Positions 9,187-17,855 of a stretch of 35,388 bases of DNA are shown here, in pieces. The first letter of the stretch is position 1. Every line of letters begins with the position of its first letter. The stretch is from Burkholderiaceae bacterium (GTDB taxonomy: Bacteria; Pseudomonadota; Gammaproteobacteria; Burkholderiales; Burkholderiaceae_D): contig JAIENA010000256.1 in assembly GCA_019751755.1 (NCBI GenBank), forward strand, positions 1 through 35,388, given 5' to 3'. The translations under genes and the position numbers were made by a program. The notes under the pieces are model-generated. The model did no database searches, was not told the DNA's origin, and saw only the letters and a list, made by a program, of their open reading frames with translations.

Positions 9187-11667
9187 ATGCGCCAGTTCAT
9201 TCGTTCCAGCCGTTTAATTATTTTGCTGGGAAGCTGCCTGGCGGCAGCCATACTCGGCGCGCTGGGCTTTGCCCTGTGGTCGTCGCGCGCACAAGCCATT
9301 GCTGAATGGCAGCGTCACCTGTCCAACCTGTCGCTGGTGATTGCGGAGCAGACGTCGCAGGAAATCACGTCCGGTTACCTGGTCCTGGAAAGCATCGTCG
9401 AGTCGGTACAGGCGGCCGGGGTCAGCAATGACCGCGAGTTGCGTGAACACATGGGGACGGCGGCAACGTTCCAGCGCATGCGCGACAAGGCCGAAGGGCT
9501 GCCGCAAGTGGACGTGCTGACCATCGTGGCGGCCAATGGCGATGTGGTCAATTTCACCCGCGCCTATCCGGTGCCCCGCATCAACCTGGCGGACCGCGAT
9601 TATTTCCGTGCTCATCTGAACGACCCCCAGTTGGGCGTGTATGTCAGCGCCCCCGTGCGCAACCGGGGCAACCAGGCGTGGACGTTTTTTTTGAGCCGCC
9701 GCCTGACCGGGCCGCAGGGCCAATTCCTGGGACTGGCGCTGGTCGGCTTTTCCACCGCCTTCCTCAGTGATTTTTACCGCAAGATCAGCCTCGGCGACGG
9801 CGCCTCGGTCACCCTGTATCGGCGCGATTTCACGCTGCTGGTCCGCTCGCCCCATGACGATGCGCTGATGGGGAAAAGCAACCGCACGGGCACGTCCTTC
9901 CGCGTGATTGAGCACATGGGCAAGACCGATGGCGTGGTGCTGACCGATGCGCCGCGTTTCTCCCAAGGCGGCCACCGGGTGCAGCGCATGGGCGCGGTAC
10001 GCCTGGTCGCGCAATACCCGCTGGTGGTCAATATCACCGTGACGGAAGAGTTGTTCCTGGCCCAGTGGCGCGCCCACGCGCAAGTCTTGACGACGGTCGT
10101 GATGGCCAGTGCGATCGCCATGCTGCTGGCGTTTGGCGGCCTGGTGCTGGCGTTGCGCAAGCGCGAGCAGGATATGGACAAAATGCGCGCCCTGGCCACG
10201 GCGGCCGATGCGGCCAACCGGGCGAAATCGGAATTCCTGGCCATGATGAGCCATGAAATCCGCACCCCGCTGACGTCCATTATTGGTTTTGCGGAAACGC
10301 TGGTGCCGCACCAGGGAGCGGGCGAAATCATTGTCCGCAATGGTCAGCATTTGCTGACCATCATTAACGACATCCTTGATATTTCCAAGATCGAAGCAGG
10401 GCGGCTGGTGCTCGAAGATGTTCGCTACTCGCCACTGGAGGTGGTCGATGGTTTGTTGTCGGCCATCGAAGCGCAGGCGCGCGGCAAGGGCATCGCGTTT
10501 CATTTTGAAGCGGTCTACCCGTTTCCGTCGCACCTGATCGGAGACCCGACCCGCTGGCGCCAGATCCTGTTCAATCTGTGCGGTAATGCCGTCAAATTCA
10601 CCGAGCATGGTCGTGTCGAGCTGACCTTGCACTATCTGCGCGATACCGGACGCTTGCAGTGCCGCGTCGCCGATACCGGGATCGGCATGTCCGAACAAGA
10701 GCAGGCCCGGCTGTTCCAGCCTTTTACCCAGGCTGATACGTCCGTGGCGCGGCGTTACGGGGGGACGGGCTTGGGCTTGCACCTGGTGCGGGAGTTGGCG
10801 CTACGCATGGGGGGCGGTGTGCGGATGCACAGCGCGCCGGGCCAGGGATCGATTTTCGATGTCGATATCGCCGCGCCGTTGGCGCCCGGGGCCCAATGGC
10901 TGGACGCGATGCCGGTCTTTGCCCGCGCCGAGGCGGCGCCGCCGCAAGCGAACCTGGCTGGCAGCGTGCTGCTGGCCGAGGATGGACCGGACAATCGCCG
11001 CCTGATCACGGCCTGGCTGGAACAGCGGGGGCTGGCGGTGGATGCCGCGGTCGATGGTGCGCGTGCTGTCGAGCTGGCGCTGGTGGGACACTACGACGTG
11101 GTGCTGATGGATATCCAGATGCCGAACATGGATGGGCTGCAAGCGACTAAACTATTGCGCGGCGCCGGCTTTGCCGCGCCCATCGTGGCGCTGACCGCCA
11201 ATGTGATGCCGGAAGACCGTGAGCGCTACCGCCTGGCGGGCTGCGATGCCTGTGTCGCCAAGCCGGTGGATTTCGCCGAGCTGGGCAATTTGTTGGCGGG
11301 CATCTTGCCGCGCACCGCGCCGTCCGACACGCCGACGGCGCCCGATGCGCCCGATGCGTCCGACGCGCCGGAATCGTACACCTGGCTGGAGGGCTACGAT
11401 GAGATGCGGCGCGCCTTTGAGTTGCGGCTGCGGGAAGCGTTACCATTGCTGGGGGGCGCCATCGGCAGGGCGGCCCATGCGGAAGGGCGGGAGATTGCCC
11501 ACATGCTCAAGGGCAGCGCCGGCAGTTTTGGCTACCCGCGCGTGACGACATTGTCGGCGCAACTGGAACAAGCGCTGGTGGCGGGCGATGGCGGCCGGGC
11601 CATGGCGCTGCTGGCCGAGATACAACAACTTGATGAGGTGCGGCGCTTGCTGGCGCAGCCCGCCTGA
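9187..11667 (+). CDS. Hybrid sensor histidine kinase with receiver and HPt domains
   Basis: Predicted 826-residue inner-membrane sensor. TM1 is about residues 8-32 and TM2 about 300-322; between them lies a roughly 265-residue periplasmic region with Cache/PDC-like features (INLADRDYFRAHL, GVYVSAPVRNR). The cytoplasmic part holds HisKA (His356 in MMSHEIRTPL), HATPase (N-box FNLCGNAVKF, G-box DTGIGMS), a receiver (phospho-acceptor Asp642 in LMDIQMPNMDG, Lys692) and a C-terminal HPt (His772 in AHMLKGSAGSFG), giving a full His-Asp-His relay. A Thr/Pro/Ala/Asp linker joins receiver and HPt. I chose the ATG at 9187 over the GTG at 9181; neither has a strong ribosome site. The ligand is unknown. 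The stand-alone receiver 10 bases downstream is the probable final acceptor. Confidence 0.93.
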   Translation: MRQFIRSSRLIILLGSCLAAAILGALGFALWSSRAQAIAEWQRHLSNLSLVIAEQTSQEITSGYLVLESIVESVQAAGVSNDRELREHMGTAATFQRMRDKAEGLPQVDVLTIVAANGDVVNFTRAYPVPRINLADRDYFRAHLNDPQLGVYVSAPVRNRGNQAWTFFLSRRLTGPQGQFLGLALVGFSTAFLSDFYRKISLGDGASVTLYRRDFTLLVRSPHDDALMGKSNRTGTSFRVIEHMGKTDGVVLTDAPRFSQGGHRVQRMGAVRLVAQYPLVVNITVTEELFLAQWRAHAQVLTTVVMASAIAMLLAFGGLVLALRKREQDMDKMRALATAADAANRAKSEFLAMMSHEIRTPLTSIIGFAETLVPHQGAGEIIVRNGQHLLTIINDILDISKIEAGRLVLEDVRYSPLEVVDGLLSAIEAQARGKGIAFHFEAVYPFPSHLIGDPTRWRQILFNLCGNAVKFTEHGRVELTLHYLRDTGRLQCRVADTGIGMSEQEQARLFQPFTQADTSVARRYGGTGLGLHLVRELALRMGGGVRMHSAPGQGSIFDVDIAAPLAPGAQWLDAMPVFARAEAAPPQANLAGSVLLAEDGPDNRRLITAWLEQRGLAVDAAVDGARAVELALVGHYDVVLMDIQMPNMDGLQATKLLRGAGFAAPIVALTANVMPEDRERYRLAGCDACVAKPVDFAELGNLLAGILPRTAPSDTPTAPDAPDASDAPESYTWLEGYDEMRRAFELRLREALPLLGGAIGRAAHAEGREIAHMLKGSAGSFGYPRVTTLSAQLEQALVAGDGGRAMALLAEIQQLDEVRRLLAQPA

Positions 11668-11677
11668 AAGGACAACC

Positions 11678-12067
11678 ATGGTCGATAAAAACCGCATCAC
11701 CGTACTGATCGCGGATGATGAAGCCCCGATGCGTAACTTGCTGGCGGCGGTATTGAAAAATTTCGGATATAGCAATTTCATTCATGCGGCAAATGGCCAG
11801 CAAGCCATGGAATCCCTGCGCACGGCCGACCAGTCGTTGCGACTGGCGTTCCTGGACATCGATATGCCGGCCTTTAGCGGACTGGAAGTGCTGCAACTGG
11901 CGCGCGAGACGTGGCCCGACTGTGCGTATGTGATCGTCAGTGCCCACAGTGCCATCGATAATGTTATTTCGGCAATGAATCGTGGCGCGGCCGGGTTTGT
12001 TGTCAAACCCTACACGCCAAAAAAGATCGCCGATGTCCTGGCAAAGTTCGAGCGGGAAGCACGCTAA
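11678..12067 (+). CDS. Single-domain response regulator (CheY-like)
   Basis: 129 residues, one receiver domain and no output domain. The acidic pair is D13/D14 (IADDEAPMR), the phospho-acceptor D60 in FLDIDMPAFSG, the switch Ser is S88 (VSAHS) and the conserved Lys is K110 (VVKPYTPKK). The ATG at 11678 has a good ribosome site (GAAAGGA). It lies 10 bases behind the hybrid kinase and is almost certainly co-transcribed, so it probably receives phosphate from the HPt. With no DNA-binding domain the output must be by protein contact: a motor, a diguanylate cyclase or another kinase encoded elsewhere. Confidence 0.92.
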   Translation: MVDKNRITVLIADDEAPMRNLLAAVLKNFGYSNFIHAANGQQAMESLRTADQSLRLAFLDIDMPAFSGLEVLQLARETWPDCAYVIVSAHSAIDNVISAMNRGAAGFVVKPYTPKKIADVLAKFEREAR

Positions 12068-12094
12068 GGGGGCGCGGCGGACCGTTGGCGCTTG

Positions 12095-12100
12095 TATAAT
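12095..12100 (+). promoter_or_regulatory. Candidate -10 box for ubiE
   Basis: A perfect TATAAT lies 26 nt upstream of the ubiE ATG, in the 59-bp gap after the response regulator. No clear -35. It suggests that ubiE has its own promoter and does not depend on the signalling genes. Confidence 0.4.
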
Positions 12101-12126
12101 GCAGCCACTACAACCGGCTCTGCACT

Positions 12127-12861
12127 ATGACCCATACCACCCATTTCGGCTATAAAACCGTCAACGAAGAAGATAAAGTCAAGGAAGTCGCCAAAGTCTT
12201 CCATTCCGTGGCGGCCAAGTACGACGTCATGAATGACCTGATGTCGGCTGGCCTGCATCGTCTGTGGAAAACCTTTACGATTGCCAACGCGGCTGTGCGT
12301 CCCGGCTTCAAATGCCTCGATATCGCCGGCGGTACCGGCGACCTCGCCAAGGCGTTTGCGAAGCAGGCCGGGCCGACGGGCGAAGTGTGGCTGACCGACA
12401 TTAATGAATCGATGCTGCGCGTCGGCCGTGATCGCCTCTTGAACAAAGGGATGGTCACCCCCACCTTGCTGTGTGACGCCGAGAAATTGCCATTTCCGGA
12501 CAATTATTTCGACCGTGTCAGCGTGGCCTTTGGCTTGCGCAACATGACGCACAAGGATGTGGCGCTGTCGGAAATGCGCCGTGTGCTGAAACCGGGCGGT
12601 AAATTGCTGGTACTGGAATTCTCGAAAGTCGCCGAGCCGCTGCAAAAACCGTACGATGTCTATTCGTTCTCGGTGTTGCCGTGGTTGGGCCAGAAAATTG
12701 CCAATGATGCGGAAAGCTATCGCTATCTGGCGGAATCGATCCGCATGCATCCGGACCAGGAAACCCTGAAGACGATGATGCAGGATGCGGGCCTGGAGCG
12801 GGTCCAGTATTACAACCTGACGGCGGGTGTGGCCGCTTTGCACACCGGTATCAAACTGTAA
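12127..12861 (+). CDS. ubiE: Demethylmenaquinone / 2-methoxy-6-polyprenyl-1,4-benzoquinol C-methyltransferase
   Basis: SAM-dependent C-methyltransferase of ubiquinone (and, where present, menaquinone) synthesis. The 244-residue length is typical. Family signatures are visible: [16 protein letters not shown] near residue 25, the SAM-binding [14 protein letters not shown] near residue 63, [15 protein letters not shown] near 130, and [12 protein letters not shown] near 155. It heads the ubi cluster here, with the Tim44-domain gene 12 bases downstream. Confidence 0.97.
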   Translation: MTHTTHFGYKTVNEEDKVKEVAKVFHSVAAKYDVMNDLMSAGLHRLWKTFTIANAAVRPGFKCLDIAGGTGDLAKAFAKQAGPTGEVWLTDINESMLRVGRDRLLNKGMVTPTLLCDAEKLPFPDNYFDRVSVAFGLRNMTHKDVALSEMRRVLKPGGKLLVLEFSKVAEPLQKPYDVYSFSVLPWLGQKIANDAESYRYLAESIRMHPDQETLKTMMQDAGLERVQYYNLTAGVAALHTGIKL

Positions 12862-12873
12862 GAAAGAGACGCC

Positions 12874-13851
12874 ATGAACTACAAGAAAATTTTGATCAGC
12901 GCTACCCTGGCGCTGTCCGCCGCCAGCCTGATTGGTGAGGCGCTGGCCCGTCCGATGGGCGGTGGCAAGTCGATCGGCCGCCAGTCTCAAAGCGTCAACA
13001 ACATGCCGCGCCAGGCCACGCCGCCGGCCGCGCCGCCCGCCAGCCAGGCTACCCAGCCTGCGCGCGCACCGGGCGCCGCCACGCCGCCGGCCGTGGCGCC
13101 GAAACCTGCCAGCCCATGGAAAGGGATCCTGGGCGGCGCGCTGCTGGGCCTGGGCCTGGGCGCGTTGCTGTCGCACTTCGGTCTGGGCGGCGCCCTGGCC
13201 AGCGCGCTCAGCTCGATCTTGATGATTGCCCTGCTGGCTGGCGCTGCCTTCCTGATCTGGCGCTTGATTCGCAGCAAAATGGCGCCAAAGCAGCCGCAAC
13301 TGGCGCCAGCTGGCTTCAGCAACAACAATGCGTGGCAGCCACAGCCGGCCGCGCCAGCGCCTGCGCCGTCGTCTGATTACAATTTGCCACCATTGCAACC
13401 AGTGCAGCCCGCCGCGAGCGGCCTGAACCTGGCCAAGCCGGGTGACGTGCCGGCAGCGGCGCATGCGCCATGGGGCGTGCCGGCTGATTTCGACGCGGCG
13501 ACGTTCCTGCGCCACGCCAAGGGCAATTTTATCCGCCTGCAAGCGGCCTGGGATAAAGCCGATGTGGCCGATATCCGTGAATTCACGACGCCGGAAGTGT
13601 TTGCCGAGCTGAAGATGCAAATCAGCGAGCGCGGTGGCCAAGCGGACTTTACCGATGTGGTCACCATCGAAGCGGAAATGCTGGGCATTGAAAACGATGG
13701 CCGCGATTACCTGGCCAGCGTGAAGTTCTACGGCACCATCAAGTCGTCGCCAACGGCGCTGGCTGAGCCGTTCCAGGAAGTGTGGAACCTGTCCAAGCCT
13801 GTCAGCGGCAATGCCGGCTGGTTGCTGGCTGGTATCCAGCAACTGGCTTGA
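12874..13851 (+). CDS. Exported/anchored Tim44-domain protein
   Basis: 325 residues. Residues 1-26 form a signal peptide-like hydrophobic stretch ending in GEALA. A Pro/Ala-rich segment follows to about 80, then a glycine-rich hydrophobic region of about residues 84-132 (GILGGALLGLGLGALL and SILMIALLAGAAFLIW) that probably spans the membrane. After a second Pro/Ala/Gln linker, residues about 200-325 form a Tim44-like/NTF2-fold domain (FDAATFLRHAKGNFIRLQAAWD, VWNLSKP). The role of bacterial Tim44-like proteins is unsettled; the position between ubiE and ubiJ is one I recall as conserved in Burkholderiales. Transcription ends at the strong terminator at 13879. Confidence 0.88.
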   Translation: MNYKKILISATLALSAASLIGEALARPMGGGKSIGRQSQSVNNMPRQATPPAAPPASQATQPARAPGAATPPAVAPKPASPWKGILGGALLGLGLGALLSHFGLGGALASALSSILMIALLAGAAFLIWRLIRSKMAPKQPQLAPAGFSNNNAWQPQPAAPAPAPSSDYNLPPLQPVQPAASGLNLAKPGDVPAAAHAPWGVPADFDAATFLRHAKGNFIRLQAAWDKADVADIREFTTPEVFAELKMQISERGGQADFTDVVTIEAEMLGIENDGRDYLASVKFYGTIKSSPTALAEPFQEVWNLSKPVSGNAGWLLAGIQQLA

Positions 13852-13878
13852 TTGCCCGGCCAGTAGTGTAAGATCGAG

Positions 13879-13910
13879 ACCGCCCGATTATTCGGGCGGT
13901 TTTTTGTTTT
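13879..13910 (+). terminator. Rho-independent terminator after the Tim44-domain gene
   Basis: A 9-bp perfect stem, ACCGCCCGA / TCGGGCGGT, with a TTAT loop, runs directly into TTTTTTGTTTT. It splits ubiE-Tim44 from ubiJ-ubiB, so ubiJ needs read-through or its own promoter. Confidence 0.88.
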
Positions 13911-13934
13911 CTGACTGTCCGAATTCTTTGTTTC

Positions 13935-13964
13935 AGGTGCCTGATACCGTGGTGTCAGGTACCT
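13935..13964. repeat. Imperfect palindromic repeat upstream of ubiJ
   Basis: 30-bp inverted repeat: AGGTGCCTGATAC on the left, GTGTCAGGTACCT on the right, two mismatches between the arms and a short centre. It resembles the short palindromes built on TGTCAGACACC/TGTCAGGCACC that I recall as scattered between genes in Massilia and Janthinobacterium. It lies between the terminator and the ubiJ start, 15 nt before the ATG. Confidence 0.6.
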
Positions 13965-13978
13965 CATTATGAATAAGC

Positions 13979-14602
13979 ATGCCATCGCCGATCCCACCGA
14001 ATTTGCCGTCCCCGCTGGCGCCCGTCGCCGCCACCATCAACCACTTGCTGGCCCAGGAGCCCTGGGCGCGTGACGCCTTGCGCCAGCACGCGGGCAAGAT
14101 CGCGTGCATCGCCGCCAACCCGGTCGTGCTGCGCCTGCAAGCGACCAGTGATGGCTACGTGGACGTGGCAACCGACGAGACGGCCGCCAATGTGACGATC
14201 CGGGTCAAGCTGTCGGACTTGCCGCTGATCGCGAAAAACCGCGAGCGCGCTTTTTCGTATGTGCAACTGGAAGGCGATGCCGACTTTGCCAACACGATTT
14301 CGCAACTGGTGAAGGCGTTGCGCTGGGAAGCCGAACACGACCTGGAAAAACTGGTGGGTCCGGTGGTGGCCGTGCGCATGGTGGAGGGGGCCAAATCCCT
14401 GTTCGGCGCTTTCCTGCAAGGCCACCGCAAACTGGCGGAAAACACGGCGGAATATCTGCTGGAAGAAAATCCCGTGCTGGTGCGCCCGGACGTGACGGAA
14501 GGCTTTGGCGCGGACGTGACGCGCTTGCGCGATGACGTCGAGCGGCTGGCCAAGCGCCTGGCCAACCTGGAAAAGAAACTCGCGCAACGCGGCGCCGCTT
14601 AA
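13979..14602 (+). CDS. ubiJ: Ubiquinone biosynthesis accessory factor UbiJ (SCP2 lipid-binding)
   Basis: 207 residues, close to E. coli UbiJ. The N-terminal half (about residues 15-120) is an SCP2-type lipid-binding fold; UbiJ-type proteins hold hydrophobic ubiquinone intermediates for the soluble Ubi complex. The C-terminus, RLRDDVERLAKRLANLEKKL, is a coiled coil, as in UbiJ/UbiK partners. An out-of-frame ATG occurs at 13969; the ATG at 13979 gives the family-like protein, although the first dozen residues are Pro/Ser-rich and no clear Shine-Dalgarno is visible. ubiB follows after 18 bases. Confidence 0.88.
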   Translation: MPSPIPPNLPSPLAPVAATINHLLAQEPWARDALRQHAGKIACIAANPVVLRLQATSDGYVDVATDETAANVTIRVKLSDLPLIAKNRERAFSYVQLEGDADFANTISQLVKALRWEAEHDLEKLVGPVVAVRMVEGAKSLFGAFLQGHRKLAENTAEYLLEENPVLVRPDVTEGFGADVTRLRDDVERLAKRLANLEKKLAQRGAA

Positions 14603-14620
14603 CACCACTGGACCCTGTAC

Positions 14621-16186
14621 ATGATCCTGAAATTCCTGCGGCTGTTGAAAATCCTGCGCGTCGCCCTGCGCTACGGTCTCGATGAAATCGCCATTTCCGG
14701 CCTGGACGTGCCGCGCACGTCGCGCATGATTGATGTGCTGTTCTTTTGGCGCGACATTTCCGCCCCGCGCGGGCGCCGCCTGCGCATGGCGCTCGAAGAG
14801 CTGGGCCCGATCTTCGTGAAATTCGGCCAGGTGCTGTCGACCCGGCGCGACCTGATTCCCGCCGATATCGTGGAAGAGCTGGCGCTGTTGCAAGACCGCG
14901 TGCCACCATTCGATTCCGATCTCGCGATTGCGCAAATCGAGCGCTCGCTGGGCGACCATCCGGACCGCCTGTTTGCCACGTTCGAGCGCACGCCGGTCGC
15001 CTCGGCCTCGATTGCGCAGGTGCACTTCGCCACCCTCAAGGATGGCAAGCAGGTGGCCGTCAAAGTGCTGCGTCCCGGCATGCGCCAGTCGATCGACAAG
15101 GACGTGGCGCTGATGCACCTGGCGGCCGACTTGGCGGGCCGCCTGTGGGCCGACGCCAAGCGCCTGAAGCCCAAGGAAGTGGTGGCGGAATTCGACAAGC
15201 ACTTGCACGACGAGCTGGACTTGATGCGCGAAGCCGCCAATGCCAGCCAACTGCGCCGCAACTTTGCCGACAGCGACTTGCTGCTGGTGCCGGAAATGCA
15301 CTGGGACTATTGTTCGTCCAGCGTGATTGTCATGGAGCGCATGCACGGCATTCCCGTGTCGCAAACCGAGCGCCTGCTCGAAGCCGGCGTGGACTTGAAA
15401 AAGTTATCGAGCGACGGCGTGGAAATCTTCTTCACGCAAGTGTTCCGCGACGGCTTCTTTCACGCGGATATGCACCCCGGTAACATCCTGGTCTCGATCG
15501 ACCCGGCCACGTTTGGCCGCTATATCGCGCTCGACTTCGGCATCGTCGGCACCCTCAATGATTTCGACAAGGATTATTTGTCGCAAAACTTCCTGGCCTT
15601 CTTCCGCCGCGACTATAAACGGGTGGCGGAGGCTCACATCGAGTCCGGCTGGGCGCCAAAAGACACCCGCGTCGATGAACTGGAATCGGCGGTGCGGGCC
15701 TGCTGCGAACCGATTTTCGACCGGCCGCTGAAAGACATTTCGTTTGGCCAGATCCTGCTGCGCCTGTTCCAGACTTCGCGCCGTTTCAATGTGGAAGTGC
15801 AGCCGCAACTGGTGCTGCTGCAAAAAACCATGCTCAATATCGAGGGCCTGGGCCGCCAACTGGACCCGGACCTGGATTTGTGGAAGACCGCCAAGCCTTA
15901 CCTGGAGCGCTGGATGGCGGAGCAGGTCGGCTGGCAGGGCATGCTGGAGCGCTTGAAATCGGAAGCTCCGCGCTATACCCATGTGTTGCCGCAATTGCCG
16001 CGCCTGGTGCACCGCGCGCTGTCGGTGGCCAGCGAACCGAATCGCAACGATGACTTGCTGCGCACCCTGATCGATGAACAGCAGCGTACCAATCGCTTGC
16101 TGAGCTTTATCGTGTACTTTGCCGGTGCGTTCATTATCGGCGCGGTCGGCTTGCGCGCGTATTTGCATTGGCGCGGACTACTGTAA
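14621..16186 (+). CDS. ubiB: Ubiquinone biosynthesis protein kinase-like ATPase UbiB
   Basis: 521 residues. An ABC1/ADCK atypical kinase-like protein that supports ubiquinone synthesis through ATPase activity rather than protein kinase activity. The diagnostic KxGQ motif is present (K67-F-G-Q70 in [16 protein letters not shown]), followed by the alanine-rich nucleotide loop [10 protein letters not shown], the VAVKVLRPG lysine, the catalytic-loop-like [12 protein letters not shown] and the LDFGIVGTL metal-binding segment. The C-terminal 30 residues ([22 protein letters not shown]) form a membrane anchor. The stop shares one base with the next start (TAATG). Confidence 0.97.
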   Translation: MILKFLRLLKILRVALRYGLDEIAISGLDVPRTSRMIDVLFFWRDISAPRGRRLRMALEELGPIFVKFGQVLSTRRDLIPADIVEELALLQDRVPPFDSDLAIAQIERSLGDHPDRLFATFERTPVASASIAQVHFATLKDGKQVAVKVLRPGMRQSIDKDVALMHLAADLAGRLWADAKRLKPKEVVAEFDKHLHDELDLMREAANASQLRRNFADSDLLLVPEMHWDYCSSSVIVMERMHGIPVSQTERLLEAGVDLKKLSSDGVEIFFTQVFRDGFFHADMHPGNILVSIDPATFGRYIALDFGIVGTLNDFDKDYLSQNFLAFFRRDYKRVAEAHIESGWAPKDTRVDELESAVRACCEPIFDRPLKDISFGQILLRLFQTSRRFNVEVQPQLVLLQKTMLNIEGLGRQLDPDLDLWKTAKPYLERWMAEQVGWQGMLERLKSEAPRYTHVLPQLPRLVHRALSVASEPNRNDDLLRTLIDEQQRTNRLLSFIVYFAGAFIIGAVGLRAYLHWRGLL

Positions 16187-16815
16187 TGGATGCCTTCGAT
16201 TTCCGCAGCCGCGACCCCTTGTCGCCAGCCTTTTGGGATGAGCGTTTTGAGCAGCAGTTCACGCCCTGGGACCGCGGTGGCGTGCCGCAGCGCTTGCGCC
16301 TGTTTGCCCGGGATACCGCCCATGGCGCGGCGAGCGCGGGCTTGCCACTGCCCACCACCCTGATTCCCGGCTGTGGTTCCGCCTACGAATTGGCGTATTT
16401 GTCGGAAGCCGGCTGGGACGTGACGGCGATCGACTTCTCGCCGGCCGCCGTGGCGGCGGCCCGGGAAGCGGTCGGGCCGCAATGGCGCGAGCGCGTGGTG
16501 GAAGCGGATTTCTTTGCCTGGCAACCGGCCGCGCCGCTGCAATGCATTTATGAACGGGCGTTCCTGTGCGCCTTGCCACGCCACCTGTGGCCGCAAGTGG
16601 TGGCGCGCTGGGCGCAATTGCTGGCGCCGGGCGGCATGCTGGCGGGTTATTTCTTCTTTGATAATCATCCCAAGGGGCCGCCATTCGGCATCGACCGCGC
16701 GGAGCTGGAAGCGTTGCTCAGTCCCTGTTTCACCTGTGTGGCCGATGAGCCGGTGGACGATTCCATCCCGGTCTTTGCCGGCAAGGAACGGTGGATGAGC
16801 TGGTTCCGGCGCTAA
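16186..16815 (+). CDS. TPMT-type SAM-dependent methyltransferase
   Basis: 209 residues of the thiopurine S-methyltransferase superfamily. The N-terminus WDERFEQQFTPWDRGGVPQ is the characteristic TPMT-like entry; motif I reads LIPGCGSAYELAYL near residue 68 and motif II VTAIDFSPAAV near 82. FYERAFLCALP-like text (here YERAFLCALP) matches the family core. The start at 16186 overlaps the ubiB stop by one base; an upstream TTG only extends back into ubiB. Substrate unknown: bacterial members act on sulfur, selenium, tellurium or unrelated small molecules. Its coupling to ubiB is suggestive, but I see no proof of a quinone role. Confidence 0.85.
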   Translation: MDAFDFRSRDPLSPAFWDERFEQQFTPWDRGGVPQRLRLFARDTAHGAASAGLPLPTTLIPGCGSAYELAYLSEAGWDVTAIDFSPAAVAAAREAVGPQWRERVVEADFFAWQPAAPLQCIYERAFLCALPRHLWPQVVARWAQLLAPGGMLAGYFFFDNHPKGPPFGIDRAELEALLSPCFTCVADEPVDDSIPVFAGKERWMSWFRR

Positions 16816-16839
16816 GGACCGGCGGCGGCCGTGGCAAAA

Positions 16840-16870
16840 CTGACGCCGCGCCGACAAAAGGCTTTATAAT
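16840..16870 (+). promoter_or_regulatory. Candidate promoter for fmdB-DUF502-aspS
   Basis: Perfect TATAAT at 16865-16870 with a weak CTGACG 19 nt upstream. The leader to the ATG at 16903 is about 25 nt and carries GGAG as ribosome site. Confidence 0.4.
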
Positions 16871-16902
16871 TCAGGGTTTTTGATGTTTTTTGCGGAGTAA
16901 AG

Positions 16903-17223
16903 ATGCCGATCTACGCTTACCGCTGCGAGGAATGTGGCCATGCTGAAGAAGTGCTGCAAAAGATTTCCGATCCGCAGCTGACCGATTGCCCAGCCTGCAG
17001 CAAATCCAGTTTCAAGAAGCAGCTGACCGCCGCTGGTTTCCAGTTGAAGGGAACCGGCTGGTATGTGACGGACTTCCGTGGTGGTTCCGCGCCGGCCACC
17101 GGTGTCGCCAGTACGCCCAAGTCGGACGCGCCGGCTGCGGCGGAAGCGTCGTCTGCGCCAGCGGCCGCTGCCCCGGCAGCGCCGGCTGCCGCGCCGGCTG
17201 CCGCCACCAAACCCGCCGCTTGA
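16903..17223 (+). CDS. FmdB-family zinc-ribbon protein
   Basis: 106 residues. The N-terminal 45 residues form a zinc ribbon with ligands Cys8, Cys11, Cys29 and Cys32 (MPIYAYRCEECGH, CPACSK), followed by FKKQLTAAGFQLKGTGWYVTDF, typical of the FmdB/YHS-like regulatory family. The tail from about residue 60 is Ala/Pro-rich low complexity. FmdB was first described as a putative regulator of formamidase; most homologues have no tested function. It opens the fmdB-DUF502-aspS run, with DUF502 only 16 bases downstream. Confidence 0.9.
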   Translation: MPIYAYRCEECGHAEEVLQKISDPQLTDCPACSKSSFKKQLTAAGFQLKGTGWYVTDFRGGSAPATGVASTPKSDAPAAAEASSAPAAAAPAAPAAAPAAATKPAA

Positions 17224-17239
17224 CGGCAAAAGGAACCTG

Positions 17240-17827
17240 ATGCGCAAGTATTTCATTACCGGTCTGCTGATTCTCGTACCGCTGGCGATCACCGCCTGGG
17301 TGCTGAACCTGGTCATCAGTACGCTGGACCAGTCGCTGTTACTGGTGCCGGAACGCTGGCAGCCGCGCACGTTTATCGGTTTTGATATCCCGGGCCTGGG
17401 CACGATTTTGACGTTCATTATCGTGCTGCTGACCGGCTTGCTGACCAATAACCTGGTTGGCAATTACGTGGTGCGCATGTGGGAAAAGCTGTTGCACCGG
17501 ATTCCGGTGGTCAGCTCGCTGTATGGCAGCGTCAAGCAAGTGTCGGACACCTTGTTTTCATCGTCCGGCAATGCCTTCCGCAAAGCCGTGCTGATTCCGT
17601 ATCCGCACCAGGATTCCCGCACCATTGGTTTCCTGACCGGCGTGCCGGGCGGTGACGTGAAGAATCACCTGGAGGGCGAGTACGTCAGTGTGTACGTACC
17701 GACCACGCCGAACCCGACCTCGGGATTTTTCCTGATGCTGGCAAAAAAAGATGTTATCGAGCTCGACATGAGCGTCGATGCCGCCCTGAAGTACATCGTC
17801 TCCATGGGCGTGGTTGCGCCTGAATGA
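17240..17827 (+). CDS. DUF502 inner-membrane protein
   Basis: 195 residues. Two transmembrane helices, about residues 4-27 (FITGLLILVPLAITAWVLNL) and 55-77, followed by a conserved cytoplasmic or periplasmic domain with IPVVSSLYGSVKQVSDTLF, VPTTPNPTSGFF and a PE C-terminus, all typical of DUF502. Function unknown. The ATG at 17240 has a good AAAAGGAA ribosome site; the open frame runs upstream through the fmdB tail, but that text is an out-of-frame Arg/Pro-rich shadow. aspS follows after 28 bases. Confidence 0.9.
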   Translation: MRKYFITGLLILVPLAITAWVLNLVISTLDQSLLLVPERWQPRTFIGFDIPGLGTILTFIIVLLTGLLTNNLVGNYVVRMWEKLLHRIPVVSSLYGSVKQVSDTLFSSSGNAFRKAVLIPYPHQDSRTIGFLTGVPGGDVKNHLEGEYVSVYVPTTPNPTSGFFLMLAKKDVIELDMSVDAALKYIVSMGVVAPE

Positions 17828-17855
17828 AACTAAATAACCTGAACTGAGAAATAAC

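Noticed and set aside
9214-10782. 522-codon minus-strand frame opposite the histidine kinase
   Set aside because: His/Arg/Gln-rich shadow text without structure; the kinase explains the sequence.
12064-13842. 592-codon minus-strand frame opposite ubiE and the Tim44-domain gene
   Set aside because: Spans two real genes and their gap on the other strand; no domains.
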